From JADJLQ01 sp034439915 (lineage in GTDB: Bacteria; Bacteroidota; Bacteroidia; Chitinophagales; Saprospiraceae), in assembly GCA_034439915.1 (NCBI GenBank), contig JAWXBI010000205.1, forward strand, positions 1-5,411: a DNA stretch of 5,411 nt. The letters are read 5' to 3'. Position numbers and translations under genes: made by a program. The notes beneath the pieces are model-generated. The model was not told where the DNA came from, did not search any database, and saw nothing but the letters and a program-made list of their open reading frames with translations. This document shows positions 1 through 5,409 of this stretch, piece after piece. Every line of letters starts with the position of its first letter. The stretch's first letter is position 1.

Positions 1-187
1 CTCCGTGTTCTCCGTACGAAACGTAAGTCAATTATCTCCATGCCACAGAAGCTCAGATGAACGCAGAAAAAAAAATATTCCTCCGTGCTCTCCGCGTTCG
101 CCGTGCGAAACGTAACTAAAATATCTCTATCCCACAAAAGCTCAGATTAAACTCAGAATAAAAATTATTCCTCCGCGCTTTGTGTGG
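1..187. repeat. Tandem intergenic repeat, two full units and a partial third
   Basis: Two related units lie head to tail: unit 1 at 1-80 and unit 2 at 81-170, with the start of a third at 171-187. Each begins with a CTCCGTG..CTCCG segment, continues through GCGAAACG or ACGAAACG and a (C)CACA(G/A)AAGCTCAGAT core, and ends in an A-rich run followed by ATTC. Unit 2 is about 9-10 bp longer because of an insertion in the CTCCGCGTTCGCCGTGCG part. The units differ at many bases, so this is an old or diverging array, and it runs off the left edge of the window. No open reading frame or RNA fold is evident. From memory, CACAGAG/CTCCGTG-type dispersed repeats are common in intergenic DNA of environmental bacteria; whether this one is dispersed in its genome cannot be seen here. 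Confidence 0.75.
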
Positions 188-205
188 AACCGGCTCCTTA
201 TATAA

Positions 206-457
206 TTATCCTGTTCCACTACTATTTAATACTTCCAACACTTTCTGCTTATAGGACCTGCCGATTGGAATAGATTTACCATTAATTTTCAGTGCAGTAG
301 CAGAAAAAGAATCCAACTTATTTTTTGCCACGATATACGACCGGTGAATTCGGATAAACTGCCGGGCCGGAAGGGTTTCTTCTAATTGCCCAAGTTGAAT
401 TTTAGTGACAATAGATTGGTTTTTGATTACCAATCGCGCCCTGAGCAGCCACCACAA
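206..457 (-). pseudogene. LytTR response-regulator remnant (C-terminal DNA-binding part only)
   Basis: The 83-codon minus-strand frame matches the C-terminal two thirds of a LytTR DNA-binding domain of the Bacteroidota response-regulator type. It shows the typical run TKIQLGQLEETLP, then RQFIRIHRSYIVAKNKLD, then INGKSIPIGRSYKQKVLEVLN close to a normal stop at 206-208. A complete protein of this family is about 230-250 residues with an N-terminal receiver domain; here the receiver domain, its phospho-acceptor aspartate and the first strands of LytTR are missing. The frame opens only at a TTG (455-457), about 13 codons after an in-frame stop, and the first residues (MWWLLRAR) do not look like family sequence. 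The break therefore lies near 435-457, 9 to 30 bp from the start of the divergent DUF5694 gene. The 3' end is intact. It is probably not functional. A short standalone LytTR protein is the alternative, but the domain start is absent. Confidence 0.75.
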
Positions 458-465
458 GAGACAAG

Positions 466-1272
466 ATGAAACGATACTTGCTATTATTTACTGCTCTGAT
501 TATTGTCTTTTACCTCACCGGCCAGGATTCGATAAATAAAACGGAAATTTTGTTGCTAGGGACTTTTCATTTTGCCAATCCCGGGTTGGATGTGGCAAAA
601 TTTGAAAATGCCAATATCCTTACTGATAAAAGACAACAGGAAGTGGAAACCTTGGCGGCCCAACTTATACGTTTCAAACCGGAGAAAATTTTTATCGAAA
701 CACCGGCTACCGCCCAAAAGCGTTATGATTCCCCGTTTACTGCTTATAAAAACGGGGCGCATACCCTGACGACCAATGAAAATCAACAGCTCGGTTTCCG
801 GGTAGCCAAAGGGAGTGGCTTGTCCGGATTGATCTGTGCAGATTATAACCAGGTTAGTTTTCCCATAGATCGTGTAATGAAAATCATGGTGGCCAATCGA
901 CAAATGGACCTGTTACAATACTTCCAGTCCGTAGTCCAACAGGAACAAAATAGTTTTAATGAGGTATTAAAAACAAAGACCATTACCCAAATTATTCTCG
1001 ATGGCAACACCAATGAAGAATATACTAAACTGGCTGGAATGTATTATTTCTTCCTTAATGCAGGGGATAAAACAAACCATGCAGGCTCTTTCCTGGTCAG
1101 TGAACAGTGGAGACGCAATAGCTATATCTATGAAAATATTTTAAAAAACCTGGATGGCAAAGAAAAACGTATTCTTATTTTATATGGTACCACGCATGTA
1201 GCCATGTTAAAAGAAATGATGAAATACAATGAGCGGTTTAAATTCATTCCAGTGGCTTCGGTGTTGAAATGA
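466..1272 (+). CDS. Exported DUF5694-family protein (TraB/Tiki/EreA-like hydrolase fold)
   Basis: This 268-residue protein begins with a hydrophobic segment (residues 4-18, after MKR) that resembles a Sec signal peptide, with no lipobox cysteine, so a periplasmic location is inferred. The mature part opens with EILLLGTFHFANPG, holding the first G-x-x-H motif (Gly32-His35). It continues with a DKRQQEVE helix (54-61) and KIFIETPA with Glu78, and ends with ILILYGTTHVAMLKE holding the second G-x-x-H motif (Gly241-His244). Twin GxxH motifs plus an early Glu are the hallmark of the TraB/Tiki/EreA/ChaN-like superfamily, some of whose members are metal-dependent proteases or hydrolases. DUF5694 itself has no assigned reaction, so catalysis here is inference. 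The length is normal and the frame intact. The first ATG is used, with only a weak purine-rich stretch (AAGAGACAAG) in front. Upstream lies the LytTR remnant in opposite orientation, so the promoter must lie in or beside that remnant. The next gene starts 115 bp downstream. Confidence 0.85.
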   Translation: MKRYLLLFTALIIVFYLTGQDSINKTEILLLGTFHFANPGLDVAKFENANILTDKRQQEVETLAAQLIRFKPEKIFIETPATAQKRYDSPFTAYKNGAHTLTTNENQQLGFRVAKGSGLSGLICADYNQVSFPIDRVMKIMVANRQMDLLQYFQSVVQQEQNSFNEVLKTKTITQIILDGNTNEEYTKLAGMYYFFLNAGDKTNHAGSFLVSEQWRRNSYIYENILKNLDGKEKRILILYGTTHVAMLKEMMKYNERFKFIPVASVLK

Positions 1273-1310
1273 GGGAGACTGGGTAACCTTCTCTTACGGT
1301 TTATATTTAC

Positions 1311-1343
1311 TTTCCTGGTTGATCCAATTTTGGGCTATATTTT
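1311..1343 (+). promoter_or_regulatory. Weak candidate promoter for the AraC-type regulator
   Basis: TATATTTT (1336-1343) differs at one defined position from the Bacteroidota -7 consensus TAnnTTTG, and TTTC (1311-1314) lies 21 bp upstream where TTTG is expected. A start near 1350 would give a leader of about 38 nt before the ATG at 1388. The DNA is AT-rich, so a chance match is quite possible. The rest of the 1273-1387 gap shows no gene and no convincing terminator. Confidence 0.3.
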
Positions 1344-1387
1344 AATCCTCTTACCTTCACAGTAAATTTTTTTGATTCCATTCTATT

Positions 1388-2203
1388 ATGGACTATAAAA
1401 CCTATAGGCCTTCCCTTTCACTTGCTCCCTTTATCAAATGTTTCTGGTCATTAAAATCACTGGCTTCCGCGTCCCCTGAAAAACAAAGAATTGTACCGGA
1501 TGGCTGTATGGAATTGATTTTTCATTGTGGCGATGCCTATGAGCAATTTCTTCAGGATGGCAACCGGGTATTGCAACCAAAGAGTTTTGTTTTTGGACAA
1601 ATCACCGCCCCTTTGGAAATCTGCCCAACCGGGAAAACGGATATCCTGGCTGCTCGGTTTCATCCCGATGGGTTTGAACCATTCACTTCTATACCGGTCT
1701 CAGAAATGGAAAATAAAGCAGTGGCCTTAAAAGATTTATTTGGTGAAGAAGGCAGTCAACTCGAAACTCAGGTCCTGGCTACCAGGGAGCATTCAGATCG
1801 AATTCATTTGATTGAACAATTTTTTCTTCGAAAATTACGCAGCCCGGAGACTCTGGGACGGATGATCCGTTCAGGCATAGAATTGATGCACAAATTCAAT
1901 GGTCAGGTTTCGGTCAATGATTTAGCTGGACTGTTAAACACCAACCGCCGGCAACTGGAACGAAAGTTTTCTACCACCATTGGCATCAGCCCAAAACAAC
2001 TTTCTAAAATTATCCGCCTGCAATCCGCTTTAAAAATGCTGGAACAAAAACAGTATACCAACCTCACTTCGTTGGCTTATGCAAACGGGTATTTTGATCA
2101 GGCCCATTTTATTAAGGACTTTAAAGAACTTACCGGAATGAGTCCCAAAAAATTTTATACGGACAGCCTCAAAATGAGTTCTCTTTTTATCCTTTCAGAA
2201 TGA
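1388..2203 (+). CDS. AraC-family transcriptional regulator with DUF6597 N-terminal domain
   Basis: This is a cytoplasmic DNA-binding regulator of 271 residues. The N-terminal half has the DUF6597 signature: YRPSLSLAPFIKCFW near the start (6-20), PDGCMELIFHCGD (37-49), then FVFGQ (67-71), and DILAARFHPDGF (85-96). This domain is presumed to sense a ligand or mediate dimerisation, but its ligand is unknown. The C-terminal half is an AraC/XylS double helix-turn-helix (about 176-257): first HTH VNDLAGLLNTNRRQLERKF (176-194), linker helix with IIRLQSALKML, and second HTH with LAYANGYFDQAHFIKDFKEL (229-248) followed by TGMSPKKFY. The frame is intact and the length typical. No Shine-Dalgarno sequence precedes the ATG, which is common in this phylum. 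The stop is two bases before an inverted repeat at 2205-2236, and the DUF6265 gene begins 100 bp after the stop on the same strand, so self- or neighbour-regulation is a reasonable inference. Confidence 0.92.
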   Translation: MDYKTYRPSLSLAPFIKCFWSLKSLASASPEKQRIVPDGCMELIFHCGDAYEQFLQDGNRVLQPKSFVFGQITAPLEICPTGKTDILAARFHPDGFEPFTSIPVSEMENKAVALKDLFGEEGSQLETQVLATREHSDRIHLIEQFFLRKLRSPETLGRMIRSGIELMHKFNGQVSVNDLAGLLNTNRRQLERKFSTTIGISPKQLSKIIRLQSALKMLEQKQYTNLTSLAYANGYFDQAHFIKDFKELTGMSPKKFYTDSLKMSSLFILSE

Positions 2204-2204
2204 T

Positions 2205-2256
2205 CCTGTCGCATTTTTACAATTTTGTCAGACAGGCTATTTTCATTTTTGTGCGA
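2205..2256. promoter_or_regulatory. Nested inverted repeats and candidate promoter between the AraC and DUF6265 genes
   Basis: CCTGTC (2205-2210) is mirrored by GACAGG (2231-2236) with a 20-bp AT-rich spacer, and TCGCA (2209-2213) is mirrored by TGCGA (2252-2256). Between them lies CATTTTTG (2244-2251), one mismatch from the Bacteroidota -7 box TAnnTTTG. A TTTG at 2224-2227 could act as an upstream box, but its 16-bp spacing is shorter than the usual 19-21. A start near 2258 would give a leader of about 46 nt to the ATG at 2304. The arrangement fits an operator overlapping the promoter of the DUF6265 gene, bound perhaps by the adjacent AraC protein. This is inference. The arms are short, and AraC proteins more often bind direct repeats. 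Confidence 0.4.
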
Positions 2257-2290
2257 TGTTAATACAGACAAGATTCAATCCCGCGGAGTC

Positions 2291-2295
2291 AGGAG
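2291..2295 (+). promoter_or_regulatory. Strong ribosome binding site that decides the DUF6265 start
   Basis: AGGAG is followed by an 8-nt spacer and then ATG at 2304. This favours the internal ATG over the first in-frame ATG at 2256, which has no such site and would place a polar, non-signal-like 16-residue extension in front of the signal peptide. It is the only canonical Shine-Dalgarno seen in the window. Confidence 0.65.
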
Positions 2296-2303
2296 CGTTT
2301 TCA

Positions 2304-2819
2304 ATGGTAAGTTATACTTCAAAAACCAAAGCGCGTTTTCTAAAAAACAGAGCCTGTTTTCTGGGCGTTTTGTTTTTCCTGTTTTGGTCAGCACCAGGTA
2401 TTAGCCAAAAACCAGTCTTATTCCAATGGTTGATCGGGGTATGGGAGATAAACACCGGTAATGGGATGATCAATGAAAGCTGGCAAATGGCCGACGACTC
2501 TACCCTGGTGGGTAAAAGTGTATTTATTAAAAACGGTAAGGATACCATCCCCCAGGAATCGCTCACACTAGCCCTGCGAAACGGGGAGTGGTATTATATA
2601 TCAACTGTAGTGAGTCAAAATAATAATCAACCCGTGGAGTTTAAAGTTATTTATCATGGACGTTCGGAATTTATCAGTGAAAATCCTTCCCATGATTTCC
2701 CTCAGCGGATCGCGTATCGCAAGGTCTCTGACCAGTTGATGTATGCCAGCATTGAAGGGCGCAAAAATGGCAAATATGGAAAGCAGAACTTCAATTTTAA
2801 TAAAAAAAACACTAAGTAG
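2304..2819 (+). CDS. Exported DUF6265-family protein (lipocalin-like beta-barrel)
   Basis: From the preferred start the protein has 171 residues. A basic N-region (KTKARFLKNR, 7-16) and hydrophobic core (17-31) form a Sec signal peptide, probably cleaved near Ser34, so the protein should be periplasmic or secreted; there is no lipobox. The mature part shows the DUF6265 pattern: FQWLIGVWEIN (40-50), INESW (56-60), LVGKSVFI (68-75), GEWYYISTV (94-102), and the signature FISENPSHDFPQRI (123-136), then a C-terminal strand region. The family is thought to adopt a lipocalin-like barrel; no ligand or reaction is known. A longer form starting at 2256 (187 residues) is possible but has no ribosome site. 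The gene follows the AraC regulator in the same direction with possible operator sequences between them, and ends at a hairpin shared with the convergent lipoprotein gene. Confidence 0.85.
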   Translation: MVSYTSKTKARFLKNRACFLGVLFFLFWSAPGISQKPVLFQWLIGVWEINTGNGMINESWQMADDSTLVGKSVFIKNGKDTIPQESLTLALRNGEWYYISTVVSQNNNQPVEFKVIYHGRSEFISENPSHDFPQRIAYRKVSDQLMYASIEGRKNGKYGKQNFNFNKKNTK

Positions 2820-2834
2820 AGTGAAGGACTATAA

Positions 2835-2862
2835 ATAACCCTGGGTGATAACCTGGGGTTAT
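2835..2862. terminator. Hairpin between convergent genes, likely bidirectional terminator
   Basis: ATAACCCTGGGT (2835-2846) pairs with ACCTGGGGTTAT (2851-2862) around the loop GATA, giving a 12-bp stem with two G-U wobbles in the plus-strand transcript. It starts 15 bp after the DUF6265 stop and ends 8 bp before the convergent lipoprotein stop. The flanks add partly complementary ACTATA and TATAGT. There is no long T-tract on either side, so termination strength is uncertain, but the position between two 3' ends is what a shared terminator would have. Confidence 0.6.
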
Positions 2863-2870
2863 AGTCTACC

Positions 2871-4091
2871 TTAATACAGAGGAAGTTCGTGTTTTAATAT
2901 GGACCCGATCCGATCGGTAAATACCCAGGCATTCAGATGATCCGGGTTTTCAAACATATTTTTAAACTTGCCAGGCATAGATACGGTATTCACCACCTGA
3001 CCATTGGATAAATCAATCACGACCATATCGATATTTTCGATGCGGTCAAGTGCCCAAACCATTCTATCTGATTGTTTACCCATGATTTGTGTTGCCTTGA
3101 TTTGTCCGTTGGAAACCTGGGTCTTTAATAGATTGCCGTTTTCATCCAGGATGCGAATGTTCTGTTGATCCGCGCTGTGCTGAAAAGCAGCATAAACCCA
3201 CCTGTCTTTACCTCCTGTTTTATGATACTGGACCTCTGTGGACATTCCGGCCAGTCCCTGTCCTACAGCGTCGGCCACACCGACGACGGGTACGAGTTTA
3301 AGATTATTCAACAAGACTAAATCTGCAAAGGTCTCTGTACCGTGTTGAGTAACCACCAGTTTTTTATCTATTCCATTGTGAGCAGAGCCTTTAAATTCAC
3401 CCGGGATTATAAATTTTTCCAACGGACTTCCTGCGGCATCAAATAAATGAACCACAATCTGATTCATTAATTGTTCGGTAATGATTATTTTATCCCGAAT
3501 AAAATCCAATTCCCGTATTGAAGATTCAGTGATTGAACGGGGCAACTCCATTATTGCCGGGCCTGCCTGTTTACCGGTGAGATAATCGAGCAGCAACCAT
3601 CGTTGTCCTGAGTCATTACCTGCAAAGATCAGACATTGACGATCCCTGGCAATGACCCTGGGCTGTCGACATATCCCATCCATAGAATACATTCTTATGA
3701 CTTCCCCATGGTCGTTGAGAATCCGGATATCACAGAAGTTTTTATTCTCTTCGATGCGTTGATTGCAAAGCACTACGGTCTTGAGGTATTGTATACTGTC
3801 TTTACTTCCAAAAACGGAATCCAGATATGGTCCGGTCCAATTGAATTGATTTACCAGCTTGGGAGCAAAACCATCAAAAGGACCAGCCTGATATTGAAAG
3901 TCATCAACCTGAGCGGAACTTCGCCTTTTCCGCAAATACATCCATTTAACACCACCGGGGTCCTCCCGGATTTGAAAATCAATCTCATTCCTTACTACGT
4001 TCCAATCTTTCCATGAACTACTACAAGAGTATAAAGCCAGCAGCACAAGTAACAGAAATAAAACAATACCGGAATACCTGCCGTAGCTCAT
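2871..4091 (-). CDS. Lipoprotein of unknown function, probably beta-propeller-like
   Basis: I do not recognise a named family. The 406-residue protein has a lipoprotein signal peptide: hydrophobic 9-20, then LYSC with the lipidated cysteine at 23 and SSS following, so it should be anchored to a cell membrane. It has none of the acidic residues after cysteine that often mark surface export in this phylum. The rest is rich in short strand-turn-strand units with a D..G turn: IRILNDHGEVIR (122-133), LLLDYLTGKQ (166-175), VVHLFDAAGSPLEK (213-226), IRILDENGNLLK (312-323) and VVIDLSNGQVV (357-367). Such spacing suggests a beta-propeller, like the 6-bladed propeller lipoproteins common in Bacteroidota. 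No catalytic motif is evident. The gene stands alone, convergent with DUF6265 and divergent from the nitrilase gene. The start is the ATG after LytTR-unrelated AT-rich DNA with no Shine-Dalgarno; the signal peptide begins right there, which supports it. Confidence 0.8.
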   Translation of the reverse strand: MSYGRYSGIVLFLLLVLLALYSCSSSWKDWNVVRNEIDFQIREDPGGVKWMYLRKRRSSAQVDDFQYQAGPFDGFAPKLVNQFNWTGPYLDSVFGSKDSIQYLKTVVLCNQRIEENKNFCDIRILNDHGEVIRMYSMDGICRQPRVIARDRQCLIFAGNDSGQRWLLLDYLTGKQAGPAIMELPRSITESSIRELDFIRDKIIITEQLMNQIVVHLFDAAGSPLEKFIIPGEFKGSAHNGIDKKLVVTQHGTETFADLVLLNNLKLVPVVGVADAVGQGLAGMSTEVQYHKTGGKDRWVYAAFQHSADQQNIRILDENGNLLKTQVSNGQIKATQIMGKQSDRMVWALDRIENIDMVVIDLSNGQVVNTVSMPGKFKNMFENPDHLNAWVFTDRIGSILKHELPLY

Positions 4092-4110
4092 AATTGACGA
4101 ATTTGGGGGT

Positions 4111-4118
4111 CAAAAATA
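4111..4118 (-). promoter_or_regulatory. Candidate -7 promoter box for the lipoprotein gene
   Basis: Read on the minus strand this is TATTTTTG, a perfect match to the Bacteroidota -7 consensus TAnnTTTG, 19 bp upstream of the start codon. A transcript would start about 10-15 nt before the ATG. No TTTG-like -33 element is found at the expected spacing, so the call rests on the -7 box and its position. Confidence 0.45.
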
Positions 4119-4202
4119 CTATAATATATGGCTTTGAATCTGCATATCAGTCTTCGTAGTGGCAAAATGAATTTTGTATTCAAAACAAGACCTGAAAGCC
4201 CG

Positions 4203-4247
4203 CCTGTTTTAGTCGAACAGGTAATATCATCACTTACCAGCCCGCCT
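4203..4247. other. Paired small inverted repeats in the divergent intergenic region
   Basis: CCTGTT (4203-4208) is mirrored by AACAGG (4216-4221) across a 7-bp loop, and GGTAA (4220-4224) is mirrored by TTACC (4234-4238) across 9 bp. A 9-bp direct repeat AGCCCGCCT (4197-4205 and 4239-4247) brackets the pair. The 4092-4338 gap is 247 bp and divergent, so no gene ends here and a terminator is not expected. A regulator binding region for either divergent gene is possible. The arms are short enough that chance cannot be excluded. Nothing else in the gap looks like a gene. Confidence 0.35.
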
Positions 4248-4338
4248 TACAACAACCAACGGTTTACACCAAATCCGTAAGATCTTTTTAGTGTCCAAAA
4301 TAATCCCCGGTGTTTGATCTTTGTTGTAATTTGATGAT

Positions 4339-5175
4339 ATGAATATCGTATGGCTCTGTCTTGGTTTCGTTTTGATGCCGAATATTGGTTTTAACCAGCA
4401 ATCTGATTTATCGGGTAGCATACTGAGAGTGGCGGGCCTTCAGATGAATGTCACCAATAATATCACTGCCAATAAAGAAAGGATACTCTCCGCGATCCGG
4501 GAGGCCGCATCCGGAAAAGCCCGGTTCCTCGCTACCCCTGAAGGATCCTTATCGGGGTATCGCTCCGAGTTTGATCAAACCGAGTTGTCAACCGCTTTGC
4601 AAGAAGTCATATCACTCGCTGCGGAACTCAAACTGGGTTTATTACTCGGTACCTGTTTTAAAGATGATCAGGGGTTATGCTATAATCAGATCCGGATCTA
4701 TGCACCGGAAGGTCATTTTATAGGGGCACATTCCAAGATATTGGTATGCAGCCCCATCGATAAGCCGGGAACAGGGGAAATGCTGCAATATCAACAAGGC
4801 GTCCTTCAAACTTTTGTTTGGAATAATATCCGGTTTGGCGCCCTGGTATGTAATGATTTATGGGCTACCCCGGGATACACCACCCTGACCAACCCCTATT
4901 TACCATTAAAATTAAAAGAGATGGGTGCCCAGGTCATTTTTCATTCCATCAATTCGGGAACGAGCCAGCGCTACAGGAATTTTCATGAGTCTTCTGCCGA
5001 ACTATGGGCGCTCAACTTAAAAATTCCGATCATGGAAGTGAGCGCAGCCCATGGAAATGAAAAAATAAATGCACAATCCGGGTTAATCGACCAGAACGGT
5101 ATGCGGTCTGTGGTTGTCTCCGATACAGGTGATCATCTTTTTTTCTGTGAGATTGAATTAGCTGTAAAACCATAA
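4339..5175 (+). CDS. Carbon-nitrogen hydrolase (nitrilase superfamily), probably exported
   Basis: This 278-residue protein has the nitrilase/omega-amidase fold signature with all three catalytic residues: Glu68 in FLATPEGSLSGY, Lys133 in GAHSKILVC, and nucleophile Cys171 in FGALVCNDLW. Glu147 in GTGEMLQYQQG fits the second, structural glutamate. The superfamily hydrolyses C-N bonds of amides or nitriles (or transfers acyl groups); the exact substrate cannot be told. The first strand, ILRVAGLQMNV, begins only at residue 28. It is preceded by MNIVWLCLGFVLMPNIGFNQ, a hydrophobic leader resembling a Sec signal peptide but with no basic residue before the core, so export is likely rather than certain. 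Cys7 is not in a lipobox. The start is the first ATG, 9 bp after an in-frame TAA at 4327-4329, with no Shine-Dalgarno. The gene is divergent from the lipoprotein gene and followed by the tRNA promoter. Confidence 0.88.
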   Translation: MNIVWLCLGFVLMPNIGFNQQSDLSGSILRVAGLQMNVTNNITANKERILSAIREAASGKARFLATPEGSLSGYRSEFDQTELSTALQEVISLAAELKLGLLLGTCFKDDQGLCYNQIRIYAPEGHFIGAHSKILVCSPIDKPGTGEMLQYQQGVLQTFVWNNIRFGALVCNDLWATPGYTTLTNPYLPLKLKEMGAQVIFHSINSGTSQRYRNFHESSAELWALNLKIPIMEVSAAHGNEKINAQSGLIDQNGMRSVVVSDTGDHLFFCEIELAVKP

Positions 5176-5208
5176 ACTTCATTTTTTCATCACTTCATTA
5201 TTTTTCAT

Positions 5209-5240
5209 TCTGTAATTGTAGAATAAGTGAGGTAAGTTTG
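5209..5240 (+). promoter_or_regulatory. Bacteroidota housekeeping promoter for the tRNA genes
   Basis: TAAGTTTG (5233-5240) is a perfect -7 box (TAnnTTTG). TCTG (5209-5212), one mismatch from the -33 TTTG, lies exactly 20 bp upstream, within the usual 19-21 bp. The transcript would start near 5246, about 8 nt before the tRNA-Lys 5' end. Both boxes, their spacing and the position in front of a stable RNA gene agree. Confidence 0.75.
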
Positions 5241-5253
5241 CGCTTTAAATTAA

Positions 5254-5326
5254 GACTCCGTAGCTCAGTTGGTAGAGCAACTGACTCTTAATCAGTGGGT
5301 CGAGAGTTCGAGCCTCTCCGGGGTCA
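5254..5326 (+). tRNA. tRNA-Lys (anticodon CTT)
   Basis: The full cloverleaf folds. The acceptor stem is GACTCCG with CGGGGTC (one T-G wobble). The D-arm is GCTC/GAGC with loop AGTTGGTA. The anticodon stem is ACTGA/TCAGT with loop CTCTTAA, giving anticodon CTT at 5287-5289, read as lysine (AAG). The variable loop is five bases, and the T-arm is GAGAG/CTCTC with loop TTCGAGC. The discriminator is A5326. The next bases are CTG, so the 3' CCA is not encoded and must be added by nucleotidyltransferase. Confidence 0.97.
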
Positions 5327-5335
5327 CTGGTATAT

Positions 5336-5409
5336 TGCCCGATCGAATAATGGCAGTTCATCAGATTCTGACTCTGAGTGTCCAGGTTCGAGTCCTGGTC
5401 GGGTAACCA
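5336..5409 (+). tRNA. tRNA-Gln (anticodon CTG)
   Basis: The cloverleaf folds. Acceptor TGCCCGA pairs with TCGGGTA (one G-T wobble) and begins with a weak T1-A72 pair, a known glutaminyl-tRNA synthetase identity feature. The D-arm is GAAT/GTTC with the short loop AATGGCA. The anticodon stem is TCAGA/TCTGA with loop TTCTGAC, giving CTG at 5368-5370 for codon CAG. The variable loop has only four bases. The T-arm is CCAGG/CCTGG with loop TTCGAGT. The discriminator A5406 is followed by CCA (5407-5409), which may be encoded or coincidental. It lies 9 bp after tRNA-Lys and probably shares its transcript. The window ends two bases later, so the cluster may continue. Confidence 0.93.

Noticed and set aside
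1..187. CRISPR array
   Set aside because: The repeats are 80-90 bp, imperfect along their whole length, and have no unique spacers between constant repeats.
395..419. Possible promoter for the DUF5694 gene (TTG at 395-397, TAGATTGG at 412-419)
   Set aside because: The spacing is only 14 bp and the -7 box is imperfect; an alternative TTG is 23 bp away. The match is too weak to annotate.
556..903. Minus-strand open frame of 115 codons inside the DUF5694 gene
   Set aside because: It is fully antisense to a gene with clear family motifs, its protein resembles nothing, and it has no start signal.
1273..1300. GAGA/TCTC around the palindrome GGTAACC as a terminator of the DUF5694 gene
   Set aside because: The stem would be only four base pairs and no T-tract follows.
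3636..4016. Plus-strand open frame of 126 codons inside the lipoprotein gene
   Set aside because: It is antisense to a gene with an intact lipobox and repeated fold units, has no signal or domain, and is a shadow frame.
4448..4723. Plus-strand frame of 91 codons overlapping the nitrilase gene
   Set aside because: It lies entirely within the nitrilase frame, which has all its catalytic residues in the other phase; the alternative product has unlikely composition.
5178..5209. Threefold TTCATT in the T-rich stretch after the nitrilase gene
   Set aside because: Spacing is irregular and the stretch is low-complexity; no hairpin accompanies it, so neither a repeat element nor an intrinsic terminator is supported.
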